The notes beneath the pieces were generated by a model. That model was not told the origin of the DNA. It saw only the letters and a program-made list of their open reading frames with translations, and did no database searches. The position numbers and the translations under genes were made by a program. Below are positions 1-14,675 of a DNA stretch of 64,000 nt, piece by piece. This DNA comes from Lates calcarifer (Eukaryota; Chordata; Actinopteri; Centropomidae). Location of the stretch: assembly GCF_001640805.2 (NCBI RefSeq), contig NC_066835.1:21644182-21708181 (forward strand). The letters run 5' to 3'. The stretch's first letter is position 1; each line of letters begins with the position of its first letter.

Positions 1-240
1 AGTAACACCCACCACAGCTGAATGTCCTAGACTGAGATGACACTAAAAATACCACGCTGAAAGCTTTGCTGTTCCTTAGTTCACTTTTCTAAAGGAAGAA
101 CTTAAAAGCTGAATTCCTAAATATTTTTGTAAATGAGTTTGTGAAGTCTGACAGTTTTCTCTCTCTGCTGTTTTTGTCTGAAAAGGTGCCATCTTAAAGA
201 TAAAAACACTAAACAAATTCTTCCTCCTCCCTCTCTGCAG

Positions 241-357
241 TGTACCTGGGGGTGACTAACCTGAGCACATATCAGGTGAGGATGACCGGTCTGTGCGCCC
301 AGTGGCAGCCTCACCGACACGCCAGCGCCTACAGAGTGCACATCGAGTCCCTGCTCA
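241..357 (+). CDS. col14a1: col14a1 exon: N-terminal part of the last FN3 repeat
   Basis: Acceptor CTCTGCAG ends at 240 and donor GTGAGT starts at 358. Entered in phase 1, it reads [13 protein letters not shown] ... [13 protein letters not shown], a fibronectin III beta-strand pattern. It ends in phase 1 and forms Asn with the next exon. Confidence 0.88.
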
Positions 358-3300
358 GTGAGTACACATACAGCAGCATTGTGCTTTTTGATGCTTTTTG
401 ATGCTTACAGCTCTGTTATTAAAAAATAATGAATCTTTAGTTCTGAGTCTTTGAAAATGGTAAACAAGTTTATTTGTCAAGATGTTGGAAGTTTCCTTTA
501 GAAAGGATTTTACCATGAGTGTGTTTTTATTGTGTTTTTAATGGGCTAGCTGCGTAACAAATTCCTCCTTCTGAGGTAATAAGAGCACCTAGACCTCCAT
601 ATAGGAGGGAGATGTAATAAAATGCTAATAAAATGCGTTCACTCCTCTCCTGCCACACTCGTGGCTCTGTGGATTATCTGGTGGAATATAAGCTGAGCCT
701 GACAAGGTTATTTAACGTGACCGTGCATCACTAGTGCTACATCATCTAGAAAGAGGGGTACGTAATACTCGACGTTCAGCTGTAATTCTCCTCCTCAGAT
801 TTTCCCATCAAGCTCCTACGCTGCATTTCTGCGCTGGTAGGAGAGGGGGGGTTGGGAGGGAGGGTTGGTGGCTCATTCATACTCGCATGCTTTCATTAGT
901 GGGAGTTTCAGTATGCAGCACAGAGAGAGTGTCCAATTTTCTGAATCTCTAAACAGGCTGAAATGACAAAGATATTGTTGTATCCCATCAGAGACGTGCT
1001 GACAGTCTTAAAGGTTTAGCTCTGCAATCACACACTGAGCCGCTCTGTGGACGAGGAAGGCTCACGGATTGCAGCTCGGGTGACATTTACATTTGCTGTG
1101 TGAGGTAGAATACAGGGAAAAGGACAAAAGGTCAGTATTATGGCTGCCAAGTGTCCTGGAATCAGCTTTTCTCTGTGCAGAGACGTCAGTGAATACAACA
1201 TGTTGTCTGTTCTAAGAAAACAAGAGGAGGAATATGTAGAATTTGTTTCTTCCCATCAAGGTTGCACCTGCAGCCTGTTCTCTGATTGTGAGAAGAAGTG
1301 TTTCTATTTGAAGCTCAGTGTGTGTGTGTGTGTGTGTGTGTGTGAGTCACCAAAGACGTCAACGACAATCAAACCCAAGTCTTTAAATGTTACTTCAAAG
1401 TGTTTTCTAAGATACCTCTGACCTTGTTTGTGAAGTCAGTAGCTGTGTTTGTGTTCTAGTTTCTCCTGGTGACAGAAACAGTGAAAGAGCAGAAGCCTCA
1501 GTGATTCACCAAACTACTATAACTAATATAAACTAATATACATGTCCAGCTACTTTATTTTCCACTCCTACTCTCTTCCACTGGTGTCTGTCCAAGTGCC
1601 GTTAAATGAGCTTCTTTGGGCCTAACGTTTATGGAGACATGACAAATGAGTTGGCCTTTTATTACATATCAGACATCAGTCATTCAGTGATGTCCACCTC
1701 TGGTCTGATGAAGCCTCTAGTAACAGGAAGACAGACAGGAAGTCCTGCAGTGACACATCTGTTTTTAAAAATTCAGGTAATGAAAAATACAGATTTAATC
1801 ATGTTACCCTGGAAATATAAAGATTTACTTCATCTTAGTTTTGACGCAGGAGTTTTCTGTGGTTTCTGTGATGATGATTTCAGTGCTGTTAAAGTGGCCT
1901 TTGCACTCTGGCAGCAAAATACTACAACAGCTTATATATTTTATAGGAAGTGTAATGGTAGTAATTATAGAAAGTGACACCAAAGACTAAGGTTCACGTC
2001 CACAGTCCCGACTGTGGTGTAGACAACAAAAGCACTGTGGTTAAAGTTGGGGAAAGACGGTTTTAGTTAAATAGAAATAAACAGGTTGCGTCTGAAGTCA
2101 CAGTGATCTTTTTTTGGAATTAAACCAGACCACAGTCTTTGTCCAGTCTAAACCAGGAGCTGTGAGAGTGTGAACAGAGCCAGGAAACAGACTGATAAAG
2201 CTGGAGTCAGCACAGGTGGAGACAGTGCTGAGAGAGCCGATAACGACATACTGACTCGTTCAGTATCCGTTTATTTGTGACGTGTCAAAGACATTAATTA
2301 ACAACATTACATTAGTTCTGTTTAAATATCATTTCTGGAAGGTACAACACCAAAAATATACAAAATCCTTGATTCACTGTTTTGAAATAAAGCACAGTAC
2401 TTCACCATGCAGAGAGATTTCACTTGTAAAAATCAGGCTGTAATAGTCAAACTTAATGTACTGAAATGTTGGACATAGAGGGGAAAATTACAGACGTCTG
2501 CCCTTTACGAACTTTACCTGCTTTAAACCCTTAAATTTCTGCTTAATGTCTTCAGATTACCTCCAGAGTCTTTATTAAACTCATCATAAGATCCTCTTTG
2601 ACATACTTTGATGTATTCATCTCTTACTTCAGCTGTTAAAAAAGACTCTGCACCAAAGTCACCTCCACAAAGCAGCCTCGCAGTTATTAAAGTCATTTTC
2701 TCAGTTGTGATTGTGCGCAGCCACCGGGCTCAGAGCCAACAGAAATAATTGTGTATTTTCCTATTTGTTTGAAACTGGTTACACACTCCAGCACATCAAA
2801 ATAACATCAAACAACAGATGGCGTGGCCCTCGATTCAGTTGCACACGTCCACTATTCAGTCACCACCTCAAAGGTAAGATTGACTTTTAATACAGCCGTC
2901 ATCCACCAGACAGCAGAGTAATGGCTGTTATTCATCACCTTTAGGCCTCCAGCAACAACACTGCCATCATTAATGTCACATAAAAGCCACATATTATTGC
3001 AGTTCCCTCATGTTTCTTCAGGGAGCTCCGAGGTATTAGTCCTCTCAACACACAATAGAGCTAAATGAGGATTTATGTTTGTGCAGCTGGTAAATAATTA
3101 CCAGAGAAGTGTGTCTGCTGCAGGGAGGAGAGGGAAATGATGTGAACTTGTCCTGCATGCTGAAAACAAGACACACACGTATCAGGGTTTCTACACTGGG
3201 AACTACATTGACCTCCACAAATTATTGAGCCATTGTGAAAATCATTTTCTCACTGATGTGTGTTTTTACATTGCCAGGAAAAAGGAGTGTCAGACTTTTT

Positions 3301-6300
3301 CAATACACACGTCTCTCCTTCACATCAGATACAACAAACTGTGAAATCTCAATCTCACTGATGCTTTGGAAGCTAAAGAATCACTGGGAAGTGTCTCAGC
3401 TGTTTCCTTCCTGCAGGAGCTCAACTGACTTTTGATTTCTATCAATGCATCACCTGTGTGGTGGTAAAATCCCTCTGTTTGAATGTTGTTTTATTACAAG
3501 CTTCAGTTGTAATAATTGGCACAGCTGCAGCTTTTTAACTCATTAAAATGTTCCACCTGCCCCCTGTGATGAAGTTGCAGAAGTGAATGCATGGTGTTTT
3601 GTGAATAACAAGTTTTTCTTAAAAATATATTTGACATATTGCCAGTCGACCTCGACCACCAGCATAGAGTGTTTTTTTTCAGTAATTGGATTTGGTCTGT
3701 CAGTTATTCCTGACTGCTGAAAGTTTAGTTTTATTCTGTTTTAGCAGAGGCAGAAACACAAACTGAGCTGCTGACAAAAAAACAAAACAACAGTCGTACT
3801 GTAAGAAGTTTGAAACCTCTCATTCTGAAAGAGAAAAGTGAAAACAAAACACTCAGAGTCCGTCACTGTTCTGTGTTATATGTTAATCAGCTCCCTCCAT
3901 CTTTCTTCATGGAAGGTCATCGTAATGACTCACAGTTGTGTGTTGTTTTAGTGAGCAAATAATGAGCTCTTCACCAGTCTGAAAGCACATTAGCACGTCT
4001 GTCCTGTAGTGGCCTTTTAACACCATCTGCCTGTGGAGTCTGGTCAACTCAAAGTGAGCTGTTGTGAACATTAGTGAATTTTTCAATCTGTAAGTGTTCA
4101 TCTTCTGTCTGTCTCACAGCTGAGGCAGAACAAAATCAATACACTGATAATGATCTGTTTTTGATGAGAGGCCTGGTGTGATAAATGTACAGGTCATCAG
4201 CCGCTCCAGGACGATAAGGAGGTGATCTCTCTTCTTTTTCCTGCAGATGGTCAGAAGCAGGAGACGAAGCTGAGCGGAGGAACCAGCAGACACTGTTTCA
4301 ACAACCTGAAGCCCAACACACAGTATAAGATCAGTGTGTACGCTCAGCTGCAGGACGGCACTGAAGGACCTGCAGTCACTGCTGTTGAAAAGACACGTAA
4401 GTACAGACACACACACTGGCATGTAACGCTTTCTATACTGGTTGTTTTTTCTTTGTTTAGAGAGGAGTTAATAGGTGTAGGATCATCTGCTGTAGCTGAT
4501 TCATCCAGACCTCAGTGAGAGAACTGGAAACTGGTGCAGCTTTGGGATTAAAATGACATTCAGAGGCGTTTCAGAGCTGATGAGCTGGCAAACACTGTAT
4601 ACAGCTCTCTCGCTGTATGTGTGGTTGTCTCACAGCTCACACACCTAGAAGTCCTTTACCTCCTCCATACGACGTGCCAAACTCCGACTTAAATGCGTGT
4701 GTCATAATAACAGTATAGCAGAAACACAAGCCTGACAAACACACACACTCGCACACAAACCGCTGTCATCTGTCACCGCGTAGAAAAGAAGCCCGATACA
4801 GGCTGGGAGGACGATCACGTCATTTTCAACATAAAACGTCTTTTATCCTCAGGGGAGCGATGAGAGCTGAATCCTCTTCCCTCTTTTCAGAGTGAGCCGT
4901 TTGTTCTACACCGGCAGCCCCAAACACTAATCAAGACCCACTGTGTGGAGCCGAGGGAGGGAGGGAGGGAGGGTGCCGGGGCGGGTGGGCAGTTTTTTTT
5001 CTTTTTCATGAAGCATCGTGCAGTGAAATCTTCCAGGACTAAAAAGTAAATTCTCCCTTTTTTAATTGTTTCAGCCGTCACTTACAGGAACATTTTATCC
5101 TCTAGCTTCAGTGCAAACCAACTGTTTAAACCTCGTTTGAGAGTGAAAATGAATGTTAACATGCCTGAGATGTAAAGTGTAATAGCTGACACTGAAAGCA
5201 CAAGTTATTTTGTTCCTGTGTGATATTGTATCTGAAGGTGTTCATTTATTTGTAAAGGCCTCCCTGCTCTGCCAGACAATTATTATTTCAATTTTGACAA
5301 AAATCACAGCAGGTGTAATGTTTCCTGACATGGATTCGCTTTTAGGAGCAGATTTAGAGCTTCTGCAAGTTCATGTCTGTGGTACAATGAAGTGAAGACA
5401 AAGAAGGGAGGTGAAGAGATGGAAGAAAAGACAATAAGAGACAGGAAGTGAGTGTTTAAAGAGACGGCAGGCTGAAGAAGTGAAAGCAAGAAAAAGAAGT
5501 AATCACCAAGATAAAAGAAAAGAAGGAATAAAGAGAGAGCAGGTATTTGTTTGCTGGAAGCTGCTCCCCTCTGTACTGTAGCTCTGCAGAGAGACTCCAC
5601 CATGATTTATTGCTTTGTTTTGATGCAAATGAAAGCCAGAGCCTTTTCTCCAAATGACTATCCCCGTCGCTGCAGGCAGCCGCTGCTGAGCGCGCCCTAC
5701 CTGCCATCACAAGTAATTCACAGCCTCAGGCAGCTGATTTACTGCCTAAACAGCAGCGAATGAATAAACTGCATGTGTGTGTATGTATGTACCACACTCA
5801 CTCAGAATAAAGGTAAGGATCTGAAAGCAAACAGTTTGATTTAGACTGACACTGTGATCATTCTGTCAAATTATACAGGAGCTGAAATCACAGAGCTGAA
5901 CGTAGTTATTTTACACTTTCTGTATGTTACACATGTGACTGTGTGGTCTGTCTGAGGCTTGGTTCTCTCCTCAGCTGTGTTTGAACTGTTTCATTTGTCT
6001 TTTGGATGGGGAATTTCATCTGGAGGTGACACAGCACGTGGTGATTGTTTTAAGATTAATGTGCTCGTAATTGCAGCTTTTCACGTCCTCATGTTTGTGT
6101 GTGTGTGTGTGTGTTGTTTATTCTGTCTGTGCAGTACCCGTCCCGACCCCGGCGCCGACCAAACCCCCCACCACCACCCCGCTACCCACAATCCCCCCGG
6201 CCAAAGAAGGTAAGAGCTGATTTCACCTTCCTGTTGTCTCGCTTTCAGTCGGTTATTTGACGCGTTTGTTTCGGTTTCACGGACCTCACTGTGATGATTA

Positions 6301-9300
6301 CGACTGTTGATGATATCGAGGACGCAGCTCAGTCTGTCACATGAAAAGGTGAAAACAGCTTTCATCATATTTGCGTCTCAGGAGCTGTGTTGAGACTGTG
6401 ACAGATAAACTAACGTTCAGTTCAAGGGACTTCACTGCAGTATGATCACAATAAACGCCAAAGATAGATATTTAGTAGAATATTTAGTAATGGGGAATAT
6501 TTTTATGACACGTCGCCATGAGAGTACATCCGTCAAAGCTGGAGAATCACAAGAAACTATATTAATCAGCCAGACACATTCTGTACACGTGATAGGTTTC
6601 AATATGAGGAAGAAAATATCTGCAAAGTCAATTTTCCACATCGACCGCGTGCAAATCAGACCAGAGCCACGTTTCATTTGGATGGATTGTCGGTAGATGT
6701 CAGAAAAAAAACATTATTTTCTGCTCGCGGTGCATGGAAATGATAACTGTCATCTTTAGAAATCTAATTTTAATATCTAATTAATCCAAGAAATATAAAA
6801 CAATAATCAAACAAACATTTTTCAGGCGACACAAAGGCGAGCAAACAAAATAAATGAAAACAGTTGTTCAGCAATAGTCAGCAGAAATGTTGCTATCTGA
6901 GTGTTTTCTCTCTGAATAGTTTCCTCAGTGAAAGTGTTTTCTCTGCTGTGCAGTGACGTCTCGGACTCAGAGGCTCAGATTAGCTCATCGTTCATTTTCT
7001 ATCAATCAAAATGAGACTGGTGACTTAACAAAGTGAAGAGTTTGAGGTGTGTCAGTCTGCACTGGATCTGTAAGTGTAGAGTAAATAAGCTTTATCTGTT
7101 CTCCGTATTTATGCTTGAAGACATCAGTGATCATTTTCTATTCCAGCTGCACTGATAACGTCTGATAACATGTAATTACAGAGGAAAAGTTTCAACAGAA
7201 GACGAAGGTCATTTAAAATAAATGGAAACCTCGTTAGTCCTGGATCTGTAATTCACATTCTTCACATTTCTGTCGCCACATCAACAGTTTCTTTTTCAAA
7301 CCACGGCGTCGCTCTTTTATATCTGAGTGGAAAAGGAAGAAAGAAGCTGAGGTACAGGAAGCAGTGTGTACAGTCTGTGTCTTATCAACACTGACACTGA
7401 TGCTCCCTCTGTCTTTAAAGGAATATTTGAGTTTTCAGTGGCTCGGTAAAAGAAGTTTTTCAAATGATAGAAACGACTTCATGTTCTTATGACTCTGGTT
7501 TTATGAATGAAGGTGTAGCTGCAATAAACAGGCCCCAACAGAGACACACAGAGCTCACATTATACAGAACAAATGTATACATTGAACACTGGACATATAT
7601 TGGTGGAGTTCACTGTAAAACCTTCATGAATAACTACAGGATCTGTTTTTAAACCATGTGTAGTATTGTGGTTTATTCTATAAAGCAAATGATAATCCAT
7701 GACAAACCTGACATTCACAGCAAAACATGTACTTTAGATCGTTGTATAAAAACCTGGCTCTGTTGCAGGATCAGACATTGTTCCCTTTTTCCAGCTGGAA
7801 CTCTTTCTAGTTGGCCTGGCGATGCGTTTAAGTGCATCAGCTGTGAAGCTGTATGTCGACCCTGTCATGAACTGGATTTAAAATTTCTTTTCCTTTGCCT
7901 GTAAGATGTTTTAATCCACAACCTGTCAGCTCTTCTGACTCTTCCTCCTTTTTCTCATCCACTCTTTCTTTTCAGAACTTGCTGCCTCAGTCCCTCTCTC
8001 AGATTTACTGGAGGTTTCAGTATGACAGTACAATCACAGCGGCTGAAGAACTGAGAACTTAGAATAAATCTGTATTCGTTCTTCTCCCCTCAGAAAACAT
8101 GATTAATGCCAGCCGCAGGGCGGGCTTTTATTGTGAAAGAAAATGTTTTTTTTTTCAAGTATGTGGTTTATGAAGTAAAGGTCTGCAGTAAACAAAGAGC
8201 AGATGACAGAATTAAAGCTGTCTCCAGATCAATCCGGCACCAGCTGACCCTTAAATGTGATTTTATGAGAGGAGAAAAGAAAGTGATTGGAATGACTGGT
8301 GAAGAGCAACAGAGGCAACTCTGTGTTTTGCATTTAATGAGTTTAACACAGTTTCAATCGTTTACGAGTCAAAACCTCTTCAAGTCTAATCAATCAAAGT
8401 CTTACTTTGCTCAAAAGCTGATTTCCTTTTATTCCTGAGCTGCCATCCATCAAAATCAACTCCTCGTTTGTTTATTTGAACGTTGATGAATCAGAAATGA
8501 GAGGGAAGTTAGAAAACTAGTTCAACAAAGACAAGAAGCAAAGAAAAGAGAGAAATGAATGAGCCGAGAGAAAGACAGAGCAACTTATCAATAACAGCAA
8601 CAACAGACAGAGAAGCTTCCATTTTTTTCTTGAAAGTATTTCAGAACTTCACTTCACACATTATATTAAATGGTTATGAGCAGAAATACCAACCCTCAGT
8701 TTAGTATCTGAGTGAAATGTTTGGTAAGAAATATTAACATTAACTATATCTATATATATATCATTCATATGAGTACAAATATTCACTTGAATATTTTTTA
8801 CAACCATGTGAATATGAAGGAATGAGATGTTTGGATTTAAAGCCACATAACATTCTGCTGCCTCTCATCATCGTCCTTCTGTCATTCATCTACGTCCTCC
8901 TCCAGCTCACCCTCTGTGTTTCACTGTCTGTCCTCTCTGTTTTTCTTCTGTCATCTCGTCCTTGTCAACAAAACCGCCTCTGATGGGAGATGGAGATAGA
9001 AAATGGAAAATACACAGCTGTAAACAGTTTGCTGTTGTTGTTCCTTCTCATCAGATTGTCTTTTCTCCTGACCTCCACCCCCCCACCCCCCTCTCTCTGT
9101 ATGTCTAGTCTGTAAGGCGGCCAAAGCTGACCTGGTCTTCCTGGTTGATGGTTCCTGGAGCATCGGTGATGACAACTTCCTGAAGATCATCCGCTTCCTG
9201 TACAGCACCACCGGAGCTCTGGACAGGATCGGCCCGGATGGCACGCAGGTACCACCGGACGCTGTCATGAACGCTGTACAGTTCACTTCCTGTAGTCGGC

Positions 9301-12300
9301 AGCTTTTCTTATTTATTGATGACAGCCGGTTCTGAGCCCTCTCACATCCTGGATCCCTCTGCACTGACCAGGACAAATCCACAAAGTCAGTCCAGGCCTG
9401 AATTTCATGGCTCTCTACATCTAAAACCAACCACCCGACACTGTTGTTAAACAGCATTAAAATACAGTGTAACTCATGAAAAAGGCACTTTGTAGGACAA
9501 ACTAGCAGCAGATATCTTATACTGAGTCATTTACATATAATCAGTATTCCCCCTGTGTTCCCTGGTGGTCGAAACTCTGTTCAGATTCTTGTTCTAAGTT
9601 CTACAGCAGCAGCGCTCTTTAAAACGAGCTCTGCTGTGCTGCTCTCATTCATGTTTTTTGTTTTGTACAAATAAAGAATATTCCTCTGTGGTATCCCAGG
9701 TGGCCACAGCCCAGTTCACTGATGAAACAACTCATTTTTATTCTCTGCATCACAGAGCTCAGTTTCTGCCGTGTGCTTAGTTTATTTATGTGTTGTCGCT
9801 GTTCCTCTTTTCTCTGCGGTGATCCAAGCTCCGCTCAGTCACAACAGCAAGGACTGAAATCAGGCTCAGGTCGGCTTTTATCGCAATCACATTGATTTTG
9901 AATCATCAGCTCGCTTCCTGTAAACAGTCTGAGTTTCTCAGGATAAAAAGGTGGAGGGCGCTGTTCTTCCACACACAGGTGAGGCTTCAGGGTGTTCTGT
10001 TGTCAGCAGGACGTGGATGAAATCAAAATGTTTTAAAGTACATCGTGATATCACTGCTGACGCTGGTGAAACAGGCTTTACACTTTGAACCAGAGAGGGC
10101 AGTAAAACACTGTCACTGAGCCAGGTGTCAAGATATTTGAAGTGAATTGAACTTCTCTGTCTTCTATGTCACTTAAAGATCTGGCAGCTGTAGCATGTGA
10201 AGCCAAAAGTATCTGCATTGCTTTATATGTAGAAAAATGTCTTTCTGTGTTTCTGAATCTGTGTTTTTGTCTTGATGTTGATTAGTTATCCTCCTGTTCT
10301 CTGTGACAGGTGGCTATGGTCCAGTTCAGTGACGACGCCCGGACCGAGTTTAAGCTGAACTCATACGGCGACAAGGAGCGACTGCTGGAGGCCATCAACA
10401 GGATCTCTTACAAGGGAGGAAACACCAAGACGGGTGAGTACAGACAGAGCAGAGACAGACTGCTGCTTATGGCTGAATTTGTTATGGCAGCGTGGTAGAG
10501 ATTCAGGAGTGTGTCAGGAACACACAGTGGACAAAGAGCGTGACTGCAGCCGATAAAATCCAACTTTTCCCCAGAAGAAATCACCTCTCAATCCAAGACA
10601 GACGGGCAGACGGAACAGACACCTGTGTGACACAAATCAACAGTCTAACACATGCACACACACATTCAATTAAAGAGAACAGATAATTAAATCTGCGTGC
10701 GACTGCTTTGTCAATGTATGTGTGCAAATTATATATTTGCACTTTCTGTCCTGTGTGAACATGTGTTTTCATGCTAACACTCATATAAGACGTGTATGTA
10801 AGAACGTGTGTGTGTGTGTTTGTATTCACACCTACAATCTAGTACATATGCAAGTGCACAGAAGCCTATATTTCTGTGTGTGTGTGTGTAATGAGAGGAA
10901 GTCTGTGGGGAAGCAGCGAGAGGTGTAGTCATTAATCAGTGTTTACAAAGCAGCACAGCCAGTTTCTCCTGCAGGGACGACGCTGCAGAAAACAGATTTG
11001 TAACAGCGTCACTGCTGGGGAGAAATTCTCCCACTGCTAATGTCACACTGTAAAACACTAATCCTTCTTTCTATCAGGAAGCAGCAGTTTGGGGAGTTTA
11101 AGAGCGCTCGATCACCTCAATCTGCAACGCTGCAATTAAGAATCCATTTCCCAGTGTTCCCACAGGCCTGGACAGGTTGATTACTGGATCTGTTTCAAAT
11201 AACTGGTGCCACTTGATTACTTTATGGAAATGTGACAAGAAGCCCTGTGGTCCATCCTCCATCACATCCCAAAGAAAAACCTGTTACTTCCAGATGTTGC
11301 TGGTTTCTTTCATTCCCTTTGCAACATAAATGAACATAAATGCTGTGAATTAATTTGTATGAAAACTGAGCTGTTGATAAGGTCTCCAGATAAACTTCAG
11401 CAGCGACTCATCAGAGGTTTCAGTTTGTGTCACAAACTGTAGGTGTCACATGGAGGACAAACACGTCTTCCACTGCAGCAGCAGCTTAGAGGTCTTTAGC
11501 TGACTACAAAGGTTACTGCAGCATGGATTTCAGATGCAGCAATTTAACTGGCACCAAATGAAAACCCTACAGCCTAACAGCAACGTCAGCATGTGGGTGG
11601 GCTTCACCTCCCGGCGAAAAGTAAAGGAAAAAGTTTAATGTGAGGCAGAACTGTTGTTTGGAGGCCGTTCCTCTTCTCTGATCTCTGACCTGTGTCCTGT
11701 CTGTTTCAAGGAGCCTAAATACAGAAGTAATAATAATTTATTATCATTTTTAGTATCACTCGTTTGGTTTGATGGGTGACTGTCTGTCCAACCAGGTCGA
11801 GCCATCCAGCATGTGAAGGAAAAAATCTTCACGGCGGAGGGAGGAGTCAGGAGAGGAATCCCCAACGTCCTCGTGGTCCTCACAGACGGTCGATCCCAGG
11901 ACGATGTCAACAAAGTTTCCAAGGAGATGCAGATGGAAGGTCAGGAGATCCAGTTTGGTCATCAGAATATGAGAATGATAAAACTTTACAGCTCATTTAA
12001 TGACATGATTTCTGTCCTGTGGAGTCGCTGCTTCGTATTTGGTGAAGACGGTTGAGTTGTTTGCTCTCTGTCTCCCTGTAAAGGTTACATTGTGTTTGCT
12101 ATCGGCTTTGCTGACGCTGACTACGGCGAGCTGGTGAGCATCGCCAGCAAACCCAGCGACAGACACGTCTTCTTCGTGGACGACCTGGACGCCTTCAAGA
12201 AGATCGAAGAGAAGCTGGTGACCTTTGTGTGTGAAGCTGCCACTGCCAGTAAGTAACCAGAGCTGGAACAGAGCACCTTATGGATGAAGGTTTGTCTTAA

Positions 12301-14637
12301 TCAAACACATCTTCTTCTTTTCTCAGCTTGTCCATCGATTCCAATGAGCGGCAGCACAACACCAGGTAAGAGTTCACACACATTTTATTGCAGCCAGTGT
12401 GTCGTGCTTTGGAGTATTGATAAGAAAAAGTATAGAAATCTGCTGCACTGTTTTCTTTGTTTTCGCACTGAGTACCCTGAATACCCTGAGGATGAGCAAG
12501 ACATTCAGAAGTATTACAGCTGTGTTTGCTCATTTTCAACACCCTTAAACAGACAGAATCTATTTCACTCTCATTTGCATGAGTGTTTAAAGTAGGATGA
12601 GGAGAAAAACATGTGGAGGTGGGCTCAACAACAGCAGCCCTTTACAAACAGCTAATGGGTGAGCTTTCTGAGTTGCTCCTCTAATTGCTTTCCTTTTTCC
12701 TCTGACATCTGGTTTCATAAAAAGGCCTGAATACTGGTGTTACCAAGTTGCCACAAGTCACGCAGAAATCAAACACAGCTCAGAAACACAGACTCTCTCC
12801 ACACAAACATGTCCTTGTTTTCTTTAAAGTCTGTGTGCAGATCAACAAGAGTGCAGAGAAACAGAAGGTAATTGCTGCAGTTATTACTGTGATAACAGAA
12901 ACATCACAAATCAAAAAGTGCATGAAATGATAAGATCAGCAGGACTCCTGTAGAGAAGTAAGTCTTATCACAACAGGGTTCATTTCATGAAAAGGTAAAA
13001 AGGTAAATGTTGCATTAATGACTTTCTCACTTTTTTTTTGTCCACACTCCAATAAATCATTCAGTGGTCTGAGCCCTGATTTGAAATGATGTTAAATTAA
13101 ATTCCTCCGTGTCGTTAGGTTTCCGGATGATGGAGCTGTTTGGGCTGGTGGAGAATCGGTACAGTAGCGTCTCTGGCGTTTCCATGGTACCTGGCACCTT
13201 CAACACCTTCCCCTGCTTCCACTTGCACAGTGACGCACTGCTGGCACAGCCAACCAGGTATGTTCACGTTTGTACCTGCACCTTATGTATCACATGCTTT
13301 ATTCTTCTGCCTGGAACCCACAATCCAACTGTTCAGCCCTGGAAAGATCATAACCAAGAGGGCTTCACAATATTTACCTGGGTCTGAGGTTTCTATTTCT
13401 GACACAGGTTCATCCATCCTGAGGGCCTTCCCTCTGACTACACCATCACCCTGCTGTTCAGACTGCTGCCCAACACGCCTGAGGAGCCCTTTGCCCTCTG
13501 GGAGATCCTCAACAAGAACAACGAGCCGCTGGTTGGAGTCATCCTGGACAGTGAGTCAGGAAATAAACTCCAACACGAGCACTCACCATGAGGAGTAATC
13601 TGACATATTTAGTGTGTTCAGTATATGTTTTATTTTGTGGTGGTAGTTTTAGTTTGTGTGTCTCCCTGCAGACGGAGGAAAGACTCTGACGTTCTTCAAC
13701 AACGACTACAAAGGAGAGTTTCAGACGGTGACCTTTGAGGGTCCAGAGATCCAAAAGCTCTTCTACGGCAGCTTCCACAAGGTCAGAATCACTCCTGTCT
13801 GACGAACTACTCGCTCACAGACTGACTCATCATCTGTCAGACTCACTGACAGACTTAAAATGAATTTGTATCTCAGCCTCAAAATCTTTATCAGGACGTC
13901 ATGGTTCATAAGTGATGCAGAGGCTGCAGTTTGTGCAGTGAGCTGACACATCCTGAGCGTCAGTGACGGGTGTTGTTCCTGGATTTTGTTCTGTAGCGTC
14001 ACGTGTGGTATGAGACCGTTTCCCGAGAAAAAACATTTACCTGGCAAGATTTATAACAGTGAGTGACTCTGAGTGATGTATGGATGGATGGAAAGGACTC
14101 GAGCAGCCAAACGGTTGTTAGAGAGGTGATTACACTACATGTCCTTACAGTGAAGCTCAAAATGCTGTTCCCTGATATTAAACATCTGTCCCATCACTTC
14201 TTTTTCTGAATGCAGACCGGCCTCAGCTGATTTGAAGTAAATGAGTCACAGGCTGCTCGTTTTACCGACTGACTGACTGACATGTTTGCTTACTGCTTAC
14301 TTATTTGGTTGACTTCCTAACCTGGTTGTTTTACTGACAGAACAACTGACTGACTGCATTAGTTCACTGCCTCTCTCTGCTCCTCCTCCTCCTCCTCTTC
14401 CCTCCATTGCTCTGGTTCTTGTCTTATCTAAAACCTAGCTGAGCAGTGAGTCGGTATTTGGAGTCCTGACAGGCTGACTGTAGTTGAGTCATGCCCTGAG
14501 CCTGAACCTGCTCGCAGTTGTCTTGTGTTAGTGTCAGTGTGTCAGTGCTCAGGGACTCGCTGACTGATCTGCAGTCACTTCTGTCTGCTCGCTGTCAGCA
14601 GAGCTTATCCTGCTTACCTTTTCACCTTTTCTGTTAC

Positions 14638-14675
<38 letters not shown>

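Noticed and set aside
9081..9108. Possible alternative acceptors in the C-rich tract before the vWA exon
   Set aside because: Only the CTAG at 9105-9108 gives the phase and the VCKAAKADL start expected for collagen XIV.
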